From Patulibacter minatonensis DSM 18081 (GTDB lineage: Bacteria > Actinomycetota > Thermoleophilia > Solirubrobacterales > Solirubrobacteraceae), in the NCBI RefSeq assembly GCF_000519325.1, contig NZ_KI912613.1, positions 847,003 through 911,002 of the forward strand: a DNA stretch of 64,000 bases, in the 5' to 3' direction. The position numbers and the translations under genes are program-made. The notes beneath the pieces were generated by a model. The model did no database searches, was not told the DNA's origin, and saw nothing but the letters and a program-made list of their open reading frames with translations. Of this stretch, positions 7,508-16,129 are shown in pieces; the stretch's first letter is position 1; each line of letters begins with the position of its first letter.

Positions 7508-9351
7508 CGGGCTGCTCCGGTGGCGGTGTGGGCGGGGGCGTACAGGGCGTCGATCCGGTCGGCGTAGAGCGTCGTCACGCTGCGACGCTTGAGCTTGCCC
7601 GTCGCGGTCAGCTCCTCGCCGCCGGGCGTCCACTCGGCGGGGACGACCACGAACCGCTTGATCTGCTCGACCCGCGAGAGTCGGCCGTTGCCGGCCGCGA
7701 CGATCCGCTCCAGCTCTGCGCGGACGACCGGGTCGTCGGCGAGCTCGGCGGGCGTCCGGCCCGGCAGGCCGTTCCGGTCGGCGAAGGTCCGCAGCACGTC
7801 GGAATCGAGGACGAGCAGCGCGACGTTGTACGGCCGGGCGTCGCCGACGCACACCACCTGCGCCACGAGCGGCGCGGCGAGCTTGATCGCGGACTCGATG
7901 TTCGTCGGCGACATGTTCTTGCCGGCCGAGTTGATGATGATGTCCTTCTTGCGGTCCACGATCTTCAGGTAGCCGTCCGCGTCGAGGACGCCGACGTCGC
8001 CCGTGTGCAGCCAGCCTTCGGGATCGAGCGCCTCGGCCGTCCGCTCCGGGTCCTTCAGGTAGCCCGGCGTGATGTTCGGACCGCGCAGCAGGACCTCGCC
8101 GTCGTCCGCCAGCCGCAGCTCGACCCCCGGGAAGGCGCGACCGGCGGTGCCCAGGCGCATGGCCTCCGGCGGGTTGGCGGTCGCCGAGATGTTCTCCGAG
8201 CCCCCGTAGAGCTCGTTGACGCGGATCCCCAGCGCGTGGAAGCGCAGCAGCAGCGGGGCGGGACAGGGCGCGCCGGACATGATCAGCCACTCCGCCCGAT
8301 CCAGCCCGGTCTCCTCCCGCGCGGCGTCGAACGCGGCCCGTGCGGCCTCGGGGACGCCGGCCTGCGGGTCCTCGAGCGGCCCGTCCTCCGCGATCCGCGG
8401 CATGCGCTCGTCGAGCAGCGCGTCGAGCGCCGCCACGCCGTCGGGGCCGGCCGCCCGCGCGGCGGAGGCCTCGGCGGCGACGAGGAGCTTCTCGTAGATC
8501 CGCGGGACGCCGAAGAACCGCGTCGGCCGGACCTCGCGCAGGGCCTCCGGCAGCCGGGAGAGGTCGGGGAGCAGCGTCTGCGTCGCCCCGTAGGCCATGC
8601 CCATGTAGTACCCGAGGAGCCGCTCGGCGATGTGGGCCATCGGCAGGTACGGCACGACCCGGCCGTCCGGCGAGAGCCCGAGCCGCTCGCGGAACGCGCG
8701 CATCATGAACATCACGCCGGAGTGGCGGTACTGCACGCCCTTCGGCGGGCCGGTGGTGCCCGAGGTGTAGACGAGCGTCACGAGGTCGTCCTCGGCCACC
8801 GACGTCGCGCGTTCGCGGGCGTCGAAGTCGCCGGCCGCACGTCCGCGCCGCAGCAGCTCGTCGAGGCCGACCTCGCCCGGGACCGCCCCCGCGGGGTCGA
8901 CCGCGACGCCCTCGGCGGGGACGATCACGAGCGTGCCGATGACCTGCGGGCGCAGCGACACGAGCTCCCGGGCGACCGACGCGTAGCGCGCGCCGGCGAT
9001 CACGACCGGGGCCTCGGAGTTGTCGATGTTCTCCAGCAGCTGCTCGACCGGCGCGGTGTTGTAGAGCGAGAAGGGGACGGCCCCGAGCACCACGGACCCC
9101 ATGTCGCAGACGGGGAAGTCCGCGTCGTTGTCGAGGAGCAGCGCGACCGGCTGCCCGGGACGGACGCCGACCGCGTGCAGGCCCGCGGCGACCTCGGAGG
9201 CCCCGGCCGCCCACTCCCGGAACGTCAGCGCCCGATCCGCGCCGTGCTCCCGCACCGCGGGACGGTCGCCGTAGGCGTCCGCCGCCGCGAAGAACGCCGC
9301 CGCCACCGTCGGCCGGCCGAGCACCTCGGTGATCGCGTCATGTCCGCTCAT
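7504..9351 (-). CDS. Long-chain-type AMP-forming acyl-CoA ligase B
   Basis: The 615-residue ANL enzyme resembles long-chain fatty acyl-CoA ligases of the FadD15/FAA1 type. It has P-loop LVYTSGTTGPPKGV, the hinge DRKKDIIINSAGKNMSP, the long insertion before the adenylate domain ends, and C-terminal TGKLKRRSV. I place the start at the ATG at 9351 (MSGHDAITEV) because GAGAAGGG lies at proper spacing. An upstream extension to 9402 has no such site and would cover an operator palindrome. It heads the ligase-kinase-regulator operon. Confidence 0.9.
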   Translation of the reverse strand: MSGHDAITEVLGRPTVAAAFFAAADAYGDRPAVREHGADRALTFREWAAGASEVAAGLHAVGVRPGQPVALLLDNDADFPVCDMGSVVLGAVPFSLYNTAPVEQLLENIDNSEAPVVIAGARYASVARELVSLRPQVIGTLVIVPAEGVAVDPAGAVPGEVGLDELLRRGRAAGDFDARERATSVAEDDLVTLVYTSGTTGPPKGVQYRHSGVMFMMRAFRERLGLSPDGRVVPYLPMAHIAERLLGYYMGMAYGATQTLLPDLSRLPEALREVRPTRFFGVPRIYEKLLVAAEASAARAAGPDGVAALDALLDERMPRIAEDGPLEDPQAGVPEAARAAFDAAREETGLDRAEWLIMSGAPCPAPLLLRFHALGIRVNELYGGSENISATANPPEAMRLGTAGRAFPGVELRLADDGEVLLRGPNITPGYLKDPERTAEALDPEGWLHTGDVGVLDADGYLKIVDRKKDIIINSAGKNMSPTNIESAIKLAAPLVAQVVCVGDARPYNVALLVLDSDVLRTFADRNGLPGRTPAELADDPVVRAELERIVAAGNGRLSRVEQIKRFVVVPAEWTPGGEELTATGKLKRRSVTTLYADRIDALYAPAHTATGAAR

Positions 9352-9384
9352 CCTGCGTCCCTTCTCCCGCGGGGCGTCGATCGC

Positions 9385-9402
9385 GTGAACGATGGTTCGC
9401 AC
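9385..9402. promoter_or_regulatory. Putative TetR-type operator upstream of ligase B operon
   Basis: GTGAACGATGGTTCGCAC contains the inverted repeat GAAC-GATG-GTTC, 34 bp before the ligase B start. The same half-sites recur at 51985, 52089 and 55973, all upstream of beta-oxidation operons, which suggests a shared repressor. Confidence 0.5.
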
Positions 9403-9431
9403 GGCCCCCGCGTCCTGTGCTTCTCACGAGC

Positions 9432-9448
9432 GGTCGACTGGATCGACC
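9432..9448. promoter_or_regulatory. 17-bp dyad GGTCGA-N5-TCGACC
   Basis: A perfect inverted repeat (arms GGTCGA 9432-9437 and TCGACC 9443-9448) sits in the divergent ligase B / LuxR regulator promoter region. A LuxR-family dimer or another regulator could bind it. It is unrelated in sequence to the operator at 9385. Confidence 0.35.
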
Positions 9449-9454
9449 ACGTGT

Positions 9455-9470
9455 GAACGATGTCTCATTC
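9455..9470. promoter_or_regulatory. Imperfect dyad GAACGA-N4-TCATTC
   Basis: The arms GAACGA and TCATTC pair at five of six positions. It shares the TGAACGAT half with the operator at 9385 and lies 70 bp away, so it may be a second, weaker site for the same protein. Confidence 0.3.
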
Positions 9471-9522
9471 TGGCGCGCAGATCGGGTGCCAGGGACCTCC
9501 GGGGGAGGATCGGGGTCCTCCG

Positions 9523-9538
9523 TTGTGGGGATCGCCAG
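9523..9538 (+). promoter_or_regulatory. YTGK-N8-MCAR box and -10 (TAGGAC) for LuxR regulator 1
   Basis: TTGTGGGGATCGCCAG matches the box found at ten other promoters here. It ends 43 bp before TAGGAC (9582-9587), which itself lies seven bases before the ATG at 9595, consistent with a leaderless transcript activated from about -60. Confidence 0.45.
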
Positions 9539-9594
9539 CGGTGGCCGGACGGGCCCCTTCCTCCCCCTCCCTCCTGCCGGGTAGGACTGGGTGC

Positions 9595-10791
9595 ATGCCG
9601 CCGGCCCACTCACCGACCGCGCCGTGCGCCCCGCGCTCAGCCGTCGGTCGGCGCCGTGCCGCGCTGCAGCGCCGCGGCATCCGGCTGCTGCGGGCCGCCG
9701 ACGAGCTCCTCGACCCGGCCGACCGCGTCGGGGAGGACGACGACGCGGCGCTCGAGCTCGTCGCCGCCCGCGCGGACGTCGCGTCGTCCTCGGTCGTCGA
9801 GCGGCTCTCCGACGGGGTCGACGCCGATCCGGGCGCTCTGGGCATGCTCCTCGTCGACCTGCAGTCGTTCCGCTCCGACGTGCAGGACCAGGAGCGCGGC
9901 GAGCGCCGCGACCGCTTCGACGCGCTGGAGCAGGGCCTGGCCCCGCTGCGGTTCGTCCACGACCCGCAGGAGCTCCTGTCCCGCGTCTGCGAGGCGCTGG
10001 TCGTCAGCGGGGGGTTCGGCCGGGCGATGCTCTCCCGCGTCGAGGACTCGTCGTGGCGCCCGTGGAAGAGCTTCGCGTCGTCGGACCGCGAGTTCGAGCA
10101 GCGGTTCCGCGAGTGGCTCGCCGGCACCCCGGAGATCCCCCTCGGGCACCTGCTGCTCGAGAACGAGATGGTCCGCCGGCGCTCCGCCGCGATCGTGCAC
10201 TCCGCCGACGACGACCGGGTGTACCGGCCGTTCGCCGAGGCGTCGGGGCTCGACTCCTACGTCGCGGCGCCGCTGATGCCGACGGGCCGGGTCATCGGGT
10301 TCCTGCACGCGGACCACGAGGACGCGCCGGTGACCGACCTGGACCGCGAGGTCCTGTGGGCGTTCACCGAGGCGTTCGGGCACGTCTTCGAGCGCGCGGT
10401 GCTGCTGACGCGGCTGCGGGAGCAGCGCGAGCAGGTCGGCCGCGCGATGGAGACGGTGTCGACCGTCCTCGAGGACCTCGCCAACGCCGAGATCGAGCTC
10501 GCCAGCCGGCCGCCCGAGGCCCCGGCCGTGCTGCAGGGCGCCGGGCTGCAGGCCCCGTCGAACCTGCCGGGGTCGCGGATCGAGGCGCTCCTGACCTCCC
10601 GCGAGCTCGAGGTCCTCGGGCTGATGGCGACCGGCGCGACGAACGCCCGGATCGCCCAGCACCTCGTGATCTCCGACGCGACCGTGAAGTCGCACGTCAA
10701 GCGGATCCTCCGCAAGCTGCGGGCGGGCAACCGCGCCGAGGCGATCGCTCGCTACCTGCGCCTGACGATGGGCGGGGACGAGGCCAGCTGA
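9595..10791 (+). CDS. GAF-LuxR family transcriptional regulator 1
   Basis: The 398-residue protein has a central GAF-like sensory region (about 115-300, with VRRRSAAIVH and LMPTGRVIGFLHADHED) and a C-terminal LuxR/FixJ HTH (LTSRELEVLGLMATGATNAR then DATVKSHVKRILRKL). There is no receiver domain, so it probably responds to a ligand rather than a kinase. I start at the ATG at 9595, seven bases after a -10-like TAGGAC; an in-frame ATG at 9460 would add 45 low-complexity residues and overlap regulatory DNA. It is divergent from the ligase B operon, a likely target. Confidence 0.82.
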   Translation: MPPAHSPTAPCAPRSAVGRRRAALQRRGIRLLRAADELLDPADRVGEDDDAALELVAARADVASSSVVERLSDGVDADPGALGMLLVDLQSFRSDVQDQERGERRDRFDALEQGLAPLRFVHDPQELLSRVCEALVVSGGFGRAMLSRVEDSSWRPWKSFASSDREFEQRFREWLAGTPEIPLGHLLLENEMVRRRSAAIVHSADDDRVYRPFAEASGLDSYVAAPLMPTGRVIGFLHADHEDAPVTDLDREVLWAFTEAFGHVFERAVLLTRLREQREQVGRAMETVSTVLEDLANAEIELASRPPEAPAVLQGAGLQAPSNLPGSRIEALLTSRELEVLGLMATGATNARIAQHLVISDATVKSHVKRILRKLRAGNRAEAIARYLRLTMGGDEAS

Positions 10792-10798
10792 GCCGCGC

Positions 10799-10817
10799 CG
10801 CCCGGCACCGCCGGGCG
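10799..10817. terminator. Hairpin between convergent genes
   Basis: CGCCCGGC (10799-10806), loop ACC, GCCGGGCG (10810-10817): a perfect 8-bp stem filling the gap between the LuxR gene and the convergent gene ending at 10818. Confidence 0.55.
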
Positions 10818-11729
10818 CTACTCGGTCGCGGCGAGGTGCTGCACGTAGGAGGTCGGCCAGAGGCACTCCCACTGGCCGTGGCCCGGGACGCCGTCGATCG
10901 TGACGGTGCAGGCGGCCTCGGTCACCGTCGTGTCGGTGCCGAACGGCATGTTCACGACGGCGTAGCGGTCCATGACCATCGCGGTGGTGCCGCCCCGCTC
11001 GTCGTCGAACTCGACCTCGAGGTGCCGCTGGGTCATGTCGTCGTCGTAGCTCGCCGACTGCCGCACCCCGGTGAACGCGACCGGTTCGCCGTCGCGCAGC
11101 ACGTACCCGTTGACGCCGAGCTCGCCGCGGGCGATCCAGAGCATCGCGTTGAGCCCGACGCCGTCGGGGGTCTGCGCGCACAGCCACTTCCAGTGGTGCG
11201 GGAAGCGCCAGTTCCTGCGCCCCCACGAGTGGTCGCGGTGCACCAGCGTGTCGAAGTCGATCGTGCGGCCGTCGACCTGCAGCGTCCCGGTCGCCCTGCC
11301 GGTCTGCTCGAACCGGTCGATCGCCATCCACTGCGGACAGCCGACCGGGTTGCGGGTGTAGCTGAACGGCGCGTGCAGGCCGGTGTAGGAGTACTCCAAC
11401 GAGACGCCGTCACCGGCGTACCGGATCTCCGCGCGCGTGAGCGGCTCGGGCAGGTCGATCTCCAGGCCGCCGACGCGCCAGGCGTCGAAGTCCTGATCGT
11501 CGGGGACCTTGATCCCGTGCTCCATCTCCAGCGCCACCGGCTCCGGCCCGGGGCCGAAGACGGCGAGCTGCCGGCCGGCCCAGCCGTTGTGGTCGACCAT
11601 CGTGTAGACCTGCAGCCCGAGCTCCTCCTCCGGCAGGATCAGGTTCCAGAAGAGGCTGTCGCGGCCCTTCACGCCCTCCGGGACGCGGTGGCGGAGGTCG
11701 TCCTGGGCGGTGAGCGTGCTGACGGTCAT
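10818..11729 (-). CDS. Conserved protein of unknown function, HRDHSWG family (paralogue A)
   Basis: I do not assign a reaction. The 303-residue protein is soluble, rich in Trp, His and Asp, and carries HRDHSWGRRNW near residue 170. It resembles the AttH/CrtC-like (lipocalin-type double beta-barrel) proteins often found in actinobacterial acyl-CoA clusters. A paralogue at 15126-16082 has the same HRDHSWG core and a similar N-terminal VPDDQxFDxWQVG block. It follows a crotonase gene by 42 bp in the same operon. Role in modification or binding of a lipophilic acyl substrate is inference only. Confidence 0.7.
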   Translation of the reverse strand: MTVSTLTAQDDLRHRVPEGVKGRDSLFWNLILPEEELGLQVYTMVDHNGWAGRQLAVFGPGPEPVALEMEHGIKVPDDQDFDAWRVGGLEIDLPEPLTRAEIRYAGDGVSLEYSYTGLHAPFSYTRNPVGCPQWMAIDRFEQTGRATGTLQVDGRTIDFDTLVHRDHSWGRRNWRFPHHWKWLCAQTPDGVGLNAMLWIARGELGVNGYVLRDGEPVAFTGVRQSASYDDDMTQRHLEVEFDDERGGTTAMVMDRYAVVNMPFGTDTTVTEAACTVTIDGVPGHGQWECLWPTSYVQHLAATE

Positions 11730-11771
11730 GTGGTCCTCTCGGGCGGGGCGGGCGACGATCGTCCGGACCGG

Positions 11772-12569
11772 TCAGCCGACCCAGTTCGGGGTGCGGCGCT
11801 CCTTGAAGGCCGACAGGGCCTCGGGCATGTCGGGGTGCCGGGTCGCGAGCGCCTGCCCGCGGTTCTCGAGCTCGAGCGCGGTGCGGAGCGACACGCCGTC
11901 GAGGTTGGCCTGCAGCGCGGTCTTCGTGAGCTGCACGCCGAACGGCGAGTTCGACGCGATCTGGGCCGCCATCTCGAAGGCGGCGTCGAGCAGGCCGTCG
12001 GCCGGGACCACGCGGTTGACCAGCCCGATGCGCGCGGCCTCCTCAGCGTCGACGAGCCGGCCGGTGAACATGATCTCCGCCGCCAGCCCGGGGCCGACGA
12101 GGCGCGGGAGGTGCCACGAGCAGCCGAGGTCGCCGGCGGTCAGGCCGATCCGCACGAACGCGGCGTTGAACCTCGCCTCCGGGGCCGCGAGGCGGATGTC
12201 GGCGGCCAGCGACAGGCTGAACCCGCCGCCCGTCGCCGCGCCGTTGACGGCGGCGATCAGCGGCTGCGGGATCGAGCGCAGCGACTCCAGCGCGCGGGCG
12301 CTCGTCTCCTGCAGGCTGAGCATCCCCCGCGCGCCGAGGGTGGCGAGCTCGTCCGCGTCCGCCAGGTCGTAGCCGGCGCAGAACGCCCGGCCGGCGCCGG
12401 TGAGGACCACCGCGCGGGTCTCGTCGTCCTGCCGGAGCCCGTCGGCGAGCCGCTGGAACTCGGCGAACATCGTGCGCGTCTGCGCGTTGAGGCGATCGGG
12501 GCGGTCGAGGGTGACCTGGAGGACGCCCGGCGTCGGGCGCTCGAGGCGCAGGGTGGTGTAGGTCGACAC
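11772..12569 (-). CDS. Crotonase-fold protein 1, catalytic glutamates absent
   Basis: At 265 residues it has full enoyl-CoA hydratase length, with the oxyanion-hole motifs FCAGYDLAD and NGAATGGGFSLSLAADI. The two glutamates of classical hydratases are missing: the position in GGGxE is Ser (GGGFS) and the later PE is replaced in ARFNAAFVRIG. An aspartate remains in TAGDLGCSW, the site used by dienoyl-CoA isomerases and PaaG-type isomerases. An isomerase or other crotonase reaction is therefore more likely than hydration. GTG start at 12569 with CAGGAG upstream; followed by HRDHSWG protein A. Confidence 0.85.
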   Translation of the reverse strand: MSTYTTLRLERPTPGVLQVTLDRPDRLNAQTRTMFAEFQRLADGLRQDDETRAVVLTGAGRAFCAGYDLADADELATLGARGMLSLQETSARALESLRSIPQPLIAAVNGAATGGGFSLSLAADIRLAAPEARFNAAFVRIGLTAGDLGCSWHLPRLVGPGLAAEIMFTGRLVDAEEAARIGLVNRVVPADGLLDAAFEMAAQIASNSPFGVQLTKTALQANLDGVSLRTALELENRGQALATRHPDMPEALSAFKERRTPNWVG

Positions 12570-12752
12570 GGTCGGCTCCTGCCCCGAGGGGCGTCGTGGT
12601 CGCGGGTCGGGCCCGCCCGGTTCGTGCGGGTCCTGCCCGCCCCGCCGACCGCCACGGAGCTCCGCGGCGACCGGTCGAGGCCACCGTACCGTCCGTCCGG
12701 TCGCCGGCAGCGACGGTCGTCGGGCCCCGTTGGAGGGACCGTCAGCGGCCGG

Positions 12753-13820
12753 TCACGAGGAGGTGGAGACGCGGGCGCCGAGCACGGGCGCCATGCCCTC
12801 CACGATCAGCCGCTGCGCGTGCTCCTGCTCCTCGGGCTGCAGGCCCCACGCGGGACCGGTCAGGTCGAGGTGGTCGTAGGAGACGGCGTGGGCCGCCACG
12901 CGCCCGGCGAGCTCTCCGGGCCGGCAGGCGACGCCGATCGCGTCGACGGCGTCGTCGGGGACGGCGGCGATCTGGGCGTCGACGTCGCGGGCCTTCGCGG
13001 CCGCGCGGATCCGCAGCTGCGCATCCTCCCAGCCGTGGATCTCGAACAGGCGGTCGTAGACGCGGGAGGCCGCGTACTGGGCGATCGAGAACGCGATCCG
13101 CCGGCGCGCGACGTCCTCGTCGTCGTGCACGGCGCACATGAGGATCCCGATCGTCTCGACGTCACCCGGGTCGCGGTCCCGCTTCTTCGCCCCGACCGCG
13201 ACCGCCGGCCGGACGACCTCGTCGACGTAGGCGGCCGTGAACATCGGGTGGCCGACGACCCCGTCGGCGACGCGACCCGCGGTCTCGATCATCCGCGGGT
13301 TCACGCCCGCCGTGTAGATCGGCAGGTGCTCGCGCAGCGGCGGCAGCGTCGCCGCCGGCGGGGCGACGTCGACGTGGTAGAAGCGACCGTCGTGCCGGAC
13401 CGGCCCCTCGTGCAGGCGCCACAGCTTCCGCAGGACGACGACGAGCTCCTCCATCCGGACCGCGGGCGACGAGCCGTCGACGCCGTGCCACTCGGACATC
13501 ATCCGGCTGGTGCCGTTGCCCAGGCCGAGGGCCAGCCGGCCGCCGGAGAGCTCGTCGAGGTCCCGGGCCTCCGCCGCCCACATCAGCGGCGTGCGGCCGA
13601 CGCCGTAGGCGATCGACGAGCCGATCCGGGCGTGGGTCGTGACCCCCGCGAGGTGCGCCATCAGGATCGTCGCGGAGCGGTCGTAGAGCTCCGACGTCCA
13701 GAGCGCGTCGAAGCCCGCGCCGTCCGCGGCGCGGGCGAGGTCGGCCGCCGCGGCGAACCGCTCCGGCCCGCTGCCGCGGCTGACGATCGAGAGGCCGTAG
13801 GTGCAGTCCGCGGCGCTCAT
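12753..13820 (-). CDS. LLM-class flavin-dependent oxidoreductase 1 (probably F420-dependent)
   Basis: The 355-residue product has the luciferase-like TIM-barrel features: AEARDLDELSGGRLALGLGNG, then RMMSEWHGVD, and IYTAGVNPRMIETAGRVADG. Family members use coenzyme F420 or FMN to oxidise or reduce alcohol, ketone or enoyl groups; mycobacterial relatives are often near lipid genes. Its ATG overlaps the stop of the CaiB/BaiF gene as ATGA. A close paralogue is at 52111-53148, also next to acyl-CoA genes, so both probably act on acyl-CoA-derived substrates. Cofactor choice is not proved by sequence. Confidence 0.83.
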   Translation of the reverse strand: MSAADCTYGLSIVSRGSGPERFAAAADLARAADGAGFDALWTSELYDRSATILMAHLAGVTTHARIGSSIAYGVGRTPLMWAAEARDLDELSGGRLALGLGNGTSRMMSEWHGVDGSSPAVRMEELVVVLRKLWRLHEGPVRHDGRFYHVDVAPPAATLPPLREHLPIYTAGVNPRMIETAGRVADGVVGHPMFTAAYVDEVVRPAVAVGAKKRDRDPGDVETIGILMCAVHDDEDVARRRIAFSIAQYAASRVYDRLFEIHGWEDAQLRIRAAAKARDVDAQIAAVPDDAVDAIGVACRPGELAGRVAAHAVSYDHLDLTGPAWGLQPEEQEHAQRLIVEGMAPVLGARVSTSS

Positions 13821-15046
13821 CGGGCGCCGCCCGTCGTGGCGCCCGCGGCGGGTCCTGCACCGCCGCCGGACGCGGCGCCCGCCCGTCCGGCGACGCCGCG
13901 CGCGGCGAGGTCGGCGACGCGGTCGGCCGGGAGCCCCCAGTCCCCGAGCGCCTCCTCGGTGTGCTCCCCCGGGAGCGGCGGGCGGAGTCCGAGCCGCGCG
14001 GGGGTCCGGTCGAAGCGGGGACTGGGCGTGGGCTGGACCAGCCCGTGGTGCTCGGCGAACGTCCCGCGCGCCCGCAGGTGCGGGTCGTCGGCGACCTCGT
14101 CGACGCCGAGCACGGCCGAGATGCAGCACTCGACGCCGTCGGCGGCCTCGACCCACGCGTCGCGGGTGCGCGTGCGGATGGTCGCGGCGAAGCGCTCGCG
14201 CAGCACCGGCCACCCGGACCGGTCGTCCTGGGCGGGCAGGTCCTCGCCGTCGAGGCCGAGCACGCGCAGCGCCGCCGCGTAGAACGCGGGCTCGAGCGGG
14301 CCGAGGGCGAGCCACCGCCCGTCGGCGGTCTCGTACGTGTCGTAGAACGGGGCGCCGCCGTCGACGAGGTTCGTCCCGCGCTCGGTGCTCCACGCGCCCG
14401 TCTGCGCGAATCCGTAGAAGGCGGTGGCGAGCGTCGCCGAGCCGTCGACCATCGACGCGTCGATCGTCTGCCCGAGGCCCGAGGCGTGGCGCTCCACCAG
14501 CGCCGCGAGGATCCCCATCGCGAGGACCATGCCGCCCCCGCCGAAGTCGCCGGCCAGGCTGAGCGGCATCGTCGGCGGCTGCCCCTCGCGGCCGATCATC
14601 CCGAGGACGCCCGACTGCGCGATGTAGTTGATGTCGTGGCCGACGGCCTGCGCCAACGGCCCGTCCTGGCCGTACCCGGTCATGCGCCCGTAGACGAGTC
14701 GCGGGTTGCGGGCGCGGCAGGCGTCCGGACCGATCCCGAGCCGCTCCGCGACCCCGGGACGGAAGCCCTCGACGAGGACGTCGGCCCGCTCCACCAGATC
14801 GAGCACCACGGCCGCGCCGTCCGGGTGCTTGAGGTCGAGCGCGATCGACCGCCGGCCGCGGTTCAGGAGCTCGGTGCGGTGGTCGGCGTTCGGTCCGACG
14901 AGCCCCCCGCCGGACGACCGGTCGACGCGCACGACGTCCGCGCCGAGGTCCGCGAGCAGCATCGCGCAGAACGGCCCGGGCCCGATCGACCCGATCTCGA
15001 CGACCCGGATCCCGGTCAGCGGTCCTGTGCGCTCGTGCTCGGTCAT
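13817..15046 (-). CDS. CaiB/BaiF family enzyme, alpha-methylacyl-CoA racemase-like
   Basis: The 409-residue class III CoA-transferase-fold protein matches the racemase subgroup. It has the N-terminal GIRVVEIGSIGPGPFCAMLLADLGA, a GHDINYIAQSG segment (His near 125) and LAGDFGGGGMVLAMGI (Asp near 153). These correspond to the His/Asp acid-base pair that epimerises 2-methylacyl-CoA in mycobacterial Mcr, an activity needed for methyl-branched or sterol side chains. The ATG at 15046 is preferred: TTGCAT plus six bases precedes it (leaderless). The last 35 residues are Ala/Gly-rich. Stop overlaps the LLM gene start. Confidence 0.85.
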   Translation of the reverse strand: MTEHERTGPLTGIRVVEIGSIGPGPFCAMLLADLGADVVRVDRSSGGGLVGPNADHRTELLNRGRRSIALDLKHPDGAAVVLDLVERADVLVEGFRPGVAERLGIGPDACRARNPRLVYGRMTGYGQDGPLAQAVGHDINYIAQSGVLGMIGREGQPPTMPLSLAGDFGGGGMVLAMGILAALVERHASGLGQTIDASMVDGSATLATAFYGFAQTGAWSTERGTNLVDGGAPFYDTYETADGRWLALGPLEPAFYAAALRVLGLDGEDLPAQDDRSGWPVLRERFAATIRTRTRDAWVEAADGVECCISAVLGVDEVADDPHLRARGTFAEHHGLVQPTPSPRFDRTPARLGLRPPLPGEHTEEALGDWGLPADRVADLAARGVAGRAGAASGGGAGPAAGATTGGAR

Positions 15047-15052
15047 GGCCCG

Positions 15053-15116
15053 ATGCAACCACCCGCGCCCGAGCCCGTCACCGGGGTCCGTCGCGGGTGG
15101 CTGTCGAGCGCTCCAG
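15053..15116 (-). promoter_or_regulatory. Leaderless promoter (TTGCAT) with YTGK-N8-MCAR box
   Basis: On the minus strand CTGGAGCGCTCGACAG (15116-15101) is followed by 42 bp, TTGCAT (15058-15053), CGGGCC and the ATG at 15046. Box and spacing match those at the GMC, P450, acyl-CoA dehydrogenase and SDR promoters. Confidence 0.45.
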
Positions 15117-15125
15117 CGGCCGGTC

Positions 15126-16082
15126 TCAGTGCGCGCCGACCGCGGGGGCGTCCGCCGACGAGTTGACCTCGACGTACTGCTGCCCCCAGCCCATCTCGAC
15201 GTAGCAGACGCCCTCGCGACCCTCGATCTCGCACTCGCCGGCGATGTCGAGGAGCTGGACCGTCGGGCTGACGGGGTAGCGGGCCTCCGCCTTCGAGCTC
15301 GTGACCCGGGCGGTGGTCGTCCGGCCGGAGTCGTCCTTCACCGTCACCACGAGTCGCCGGTGGAAGAAGTCCTCCGGGTCGAGGTCGTAGTCGAACGTCG
15401 ACTCCACGATCTGCGCGGTGTCGCCGTCGCGGTGCACGTAGCCCCGGACGTCGGTGTGCCCCAGCCCCTGGACGTCCATCACGTGGATCGACGTGTCGTC
15501 GGCGAGGAAGTTGAACCACTTGTAGTGCGAGCACTTCTCCCACGTGCGCACGCCCCACGAGTGGTCGCGGTGCGCGAAGCCCTCGAACGCGATCCGCTCG
15601 CCGTCGATGACGGCGGTGCCCTTCGCGCGGCCGCCCTGCTCGAGCCGGTCGTCGGCGTACCAGTCCGGGAACGGCTCCGGGTGCTGCGCGTACGAGTACG
15701 GCGGGTGGAGGACGTCGAACGTGAAGTCCATCGAGAGCCGCTCGCCCTCGTACCGGACGTGCGACGCGCCGGAGGGCTGCGACGGGTCGTCGGGCGTGCT
15801 CATCGAGAAGTGGAGCGGCCCGACCTGCCAGTCGTCGAAGACCTGGTCGTCGGGGACCGCGATGTCGTCGACGCGCTCGAACAGGATGCCGCCGGCGCGC
15901 GGCCCGAAGGCGAGGGCCAGCGTGCCGGCGGTCCCCTGGTTCGTCACCCAGCTGTAGGCGACGAGCGCGAGCTCGTGCTCGGGGAGCGGCACCACCCAGA
16001 CGACGCCCTCGCGGTCGTCGGTGCGGGAGGGGTCCAGGACGTGGCGGCGGTCGGCGGAGGGATCGAGCGGGGTGATCGGCAT
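15126..16082 (-). CDS. Conserved protein of unknown function, HRDHSWG family (paralogue B)
   Basis: This 318-residue protein is a paralogue of the one at 10818-11729. Shared landmarks are VPDDQVFDDWQVG, HPPYSYAQHPEPFPDWY and AHRDHSWGVRTWEK. The His-Arg-Asp-His-Ser-Trp-Gly core is invariant in both, so it probably holds functional residues. No signal peptide or membrane segment is evident. It follows the kinase at 16130 by 47 bp in one operon. The reaction is unknown; association with a kinase here and with a crotonase at the other locus suggests a role in processing a hydroxylated or unusual acyl chain. Confidence 0.7.
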   Translation of the reverse strand: MPITPLDPSADRRHVLDPSRTDDREGVVWVVPLPEHELALVAYSWVTNQGTAGTLALAFGPRAGGILFERVDDIAVPDDQVFDDWQVGPLHFSMSTPDDPSQPSGASHVRYEGERLSMDFTFDVLHPPYSYAQHPEPFPDWYADDRLEQGGRAKGTAVIDGERIAFEGFAHRDHSWGVRTWEKCSHYKWFNFLADDTSIHVMDVQGLGHTDVRGYVHRDGDTAQIVESTFDYDLDPEDFFHRRLVVTVKDDSGRTTTARVTSSKAEARYPVSPTVQLLDIAGECEIEGREGVCYVEMGWGQQYVEVNSSADAPAVGAH

Positions 16083-16129
16083 CTCGGGGGTCCTGACGGA
16101 TCGGGTCGGGCGGTGCGTGGCGTCGGAGG

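Noticed and set aside
9460..9594. Upstream start (ATG at 9460) for LuxR regulator 1
   Set aside because: It would add 45 Pro/Gly-rich residues, has no ribosome-binding site and overlaps several regulatory dyads; the ATG at 9595 has a -10-like hexamer at leaderless spacing.
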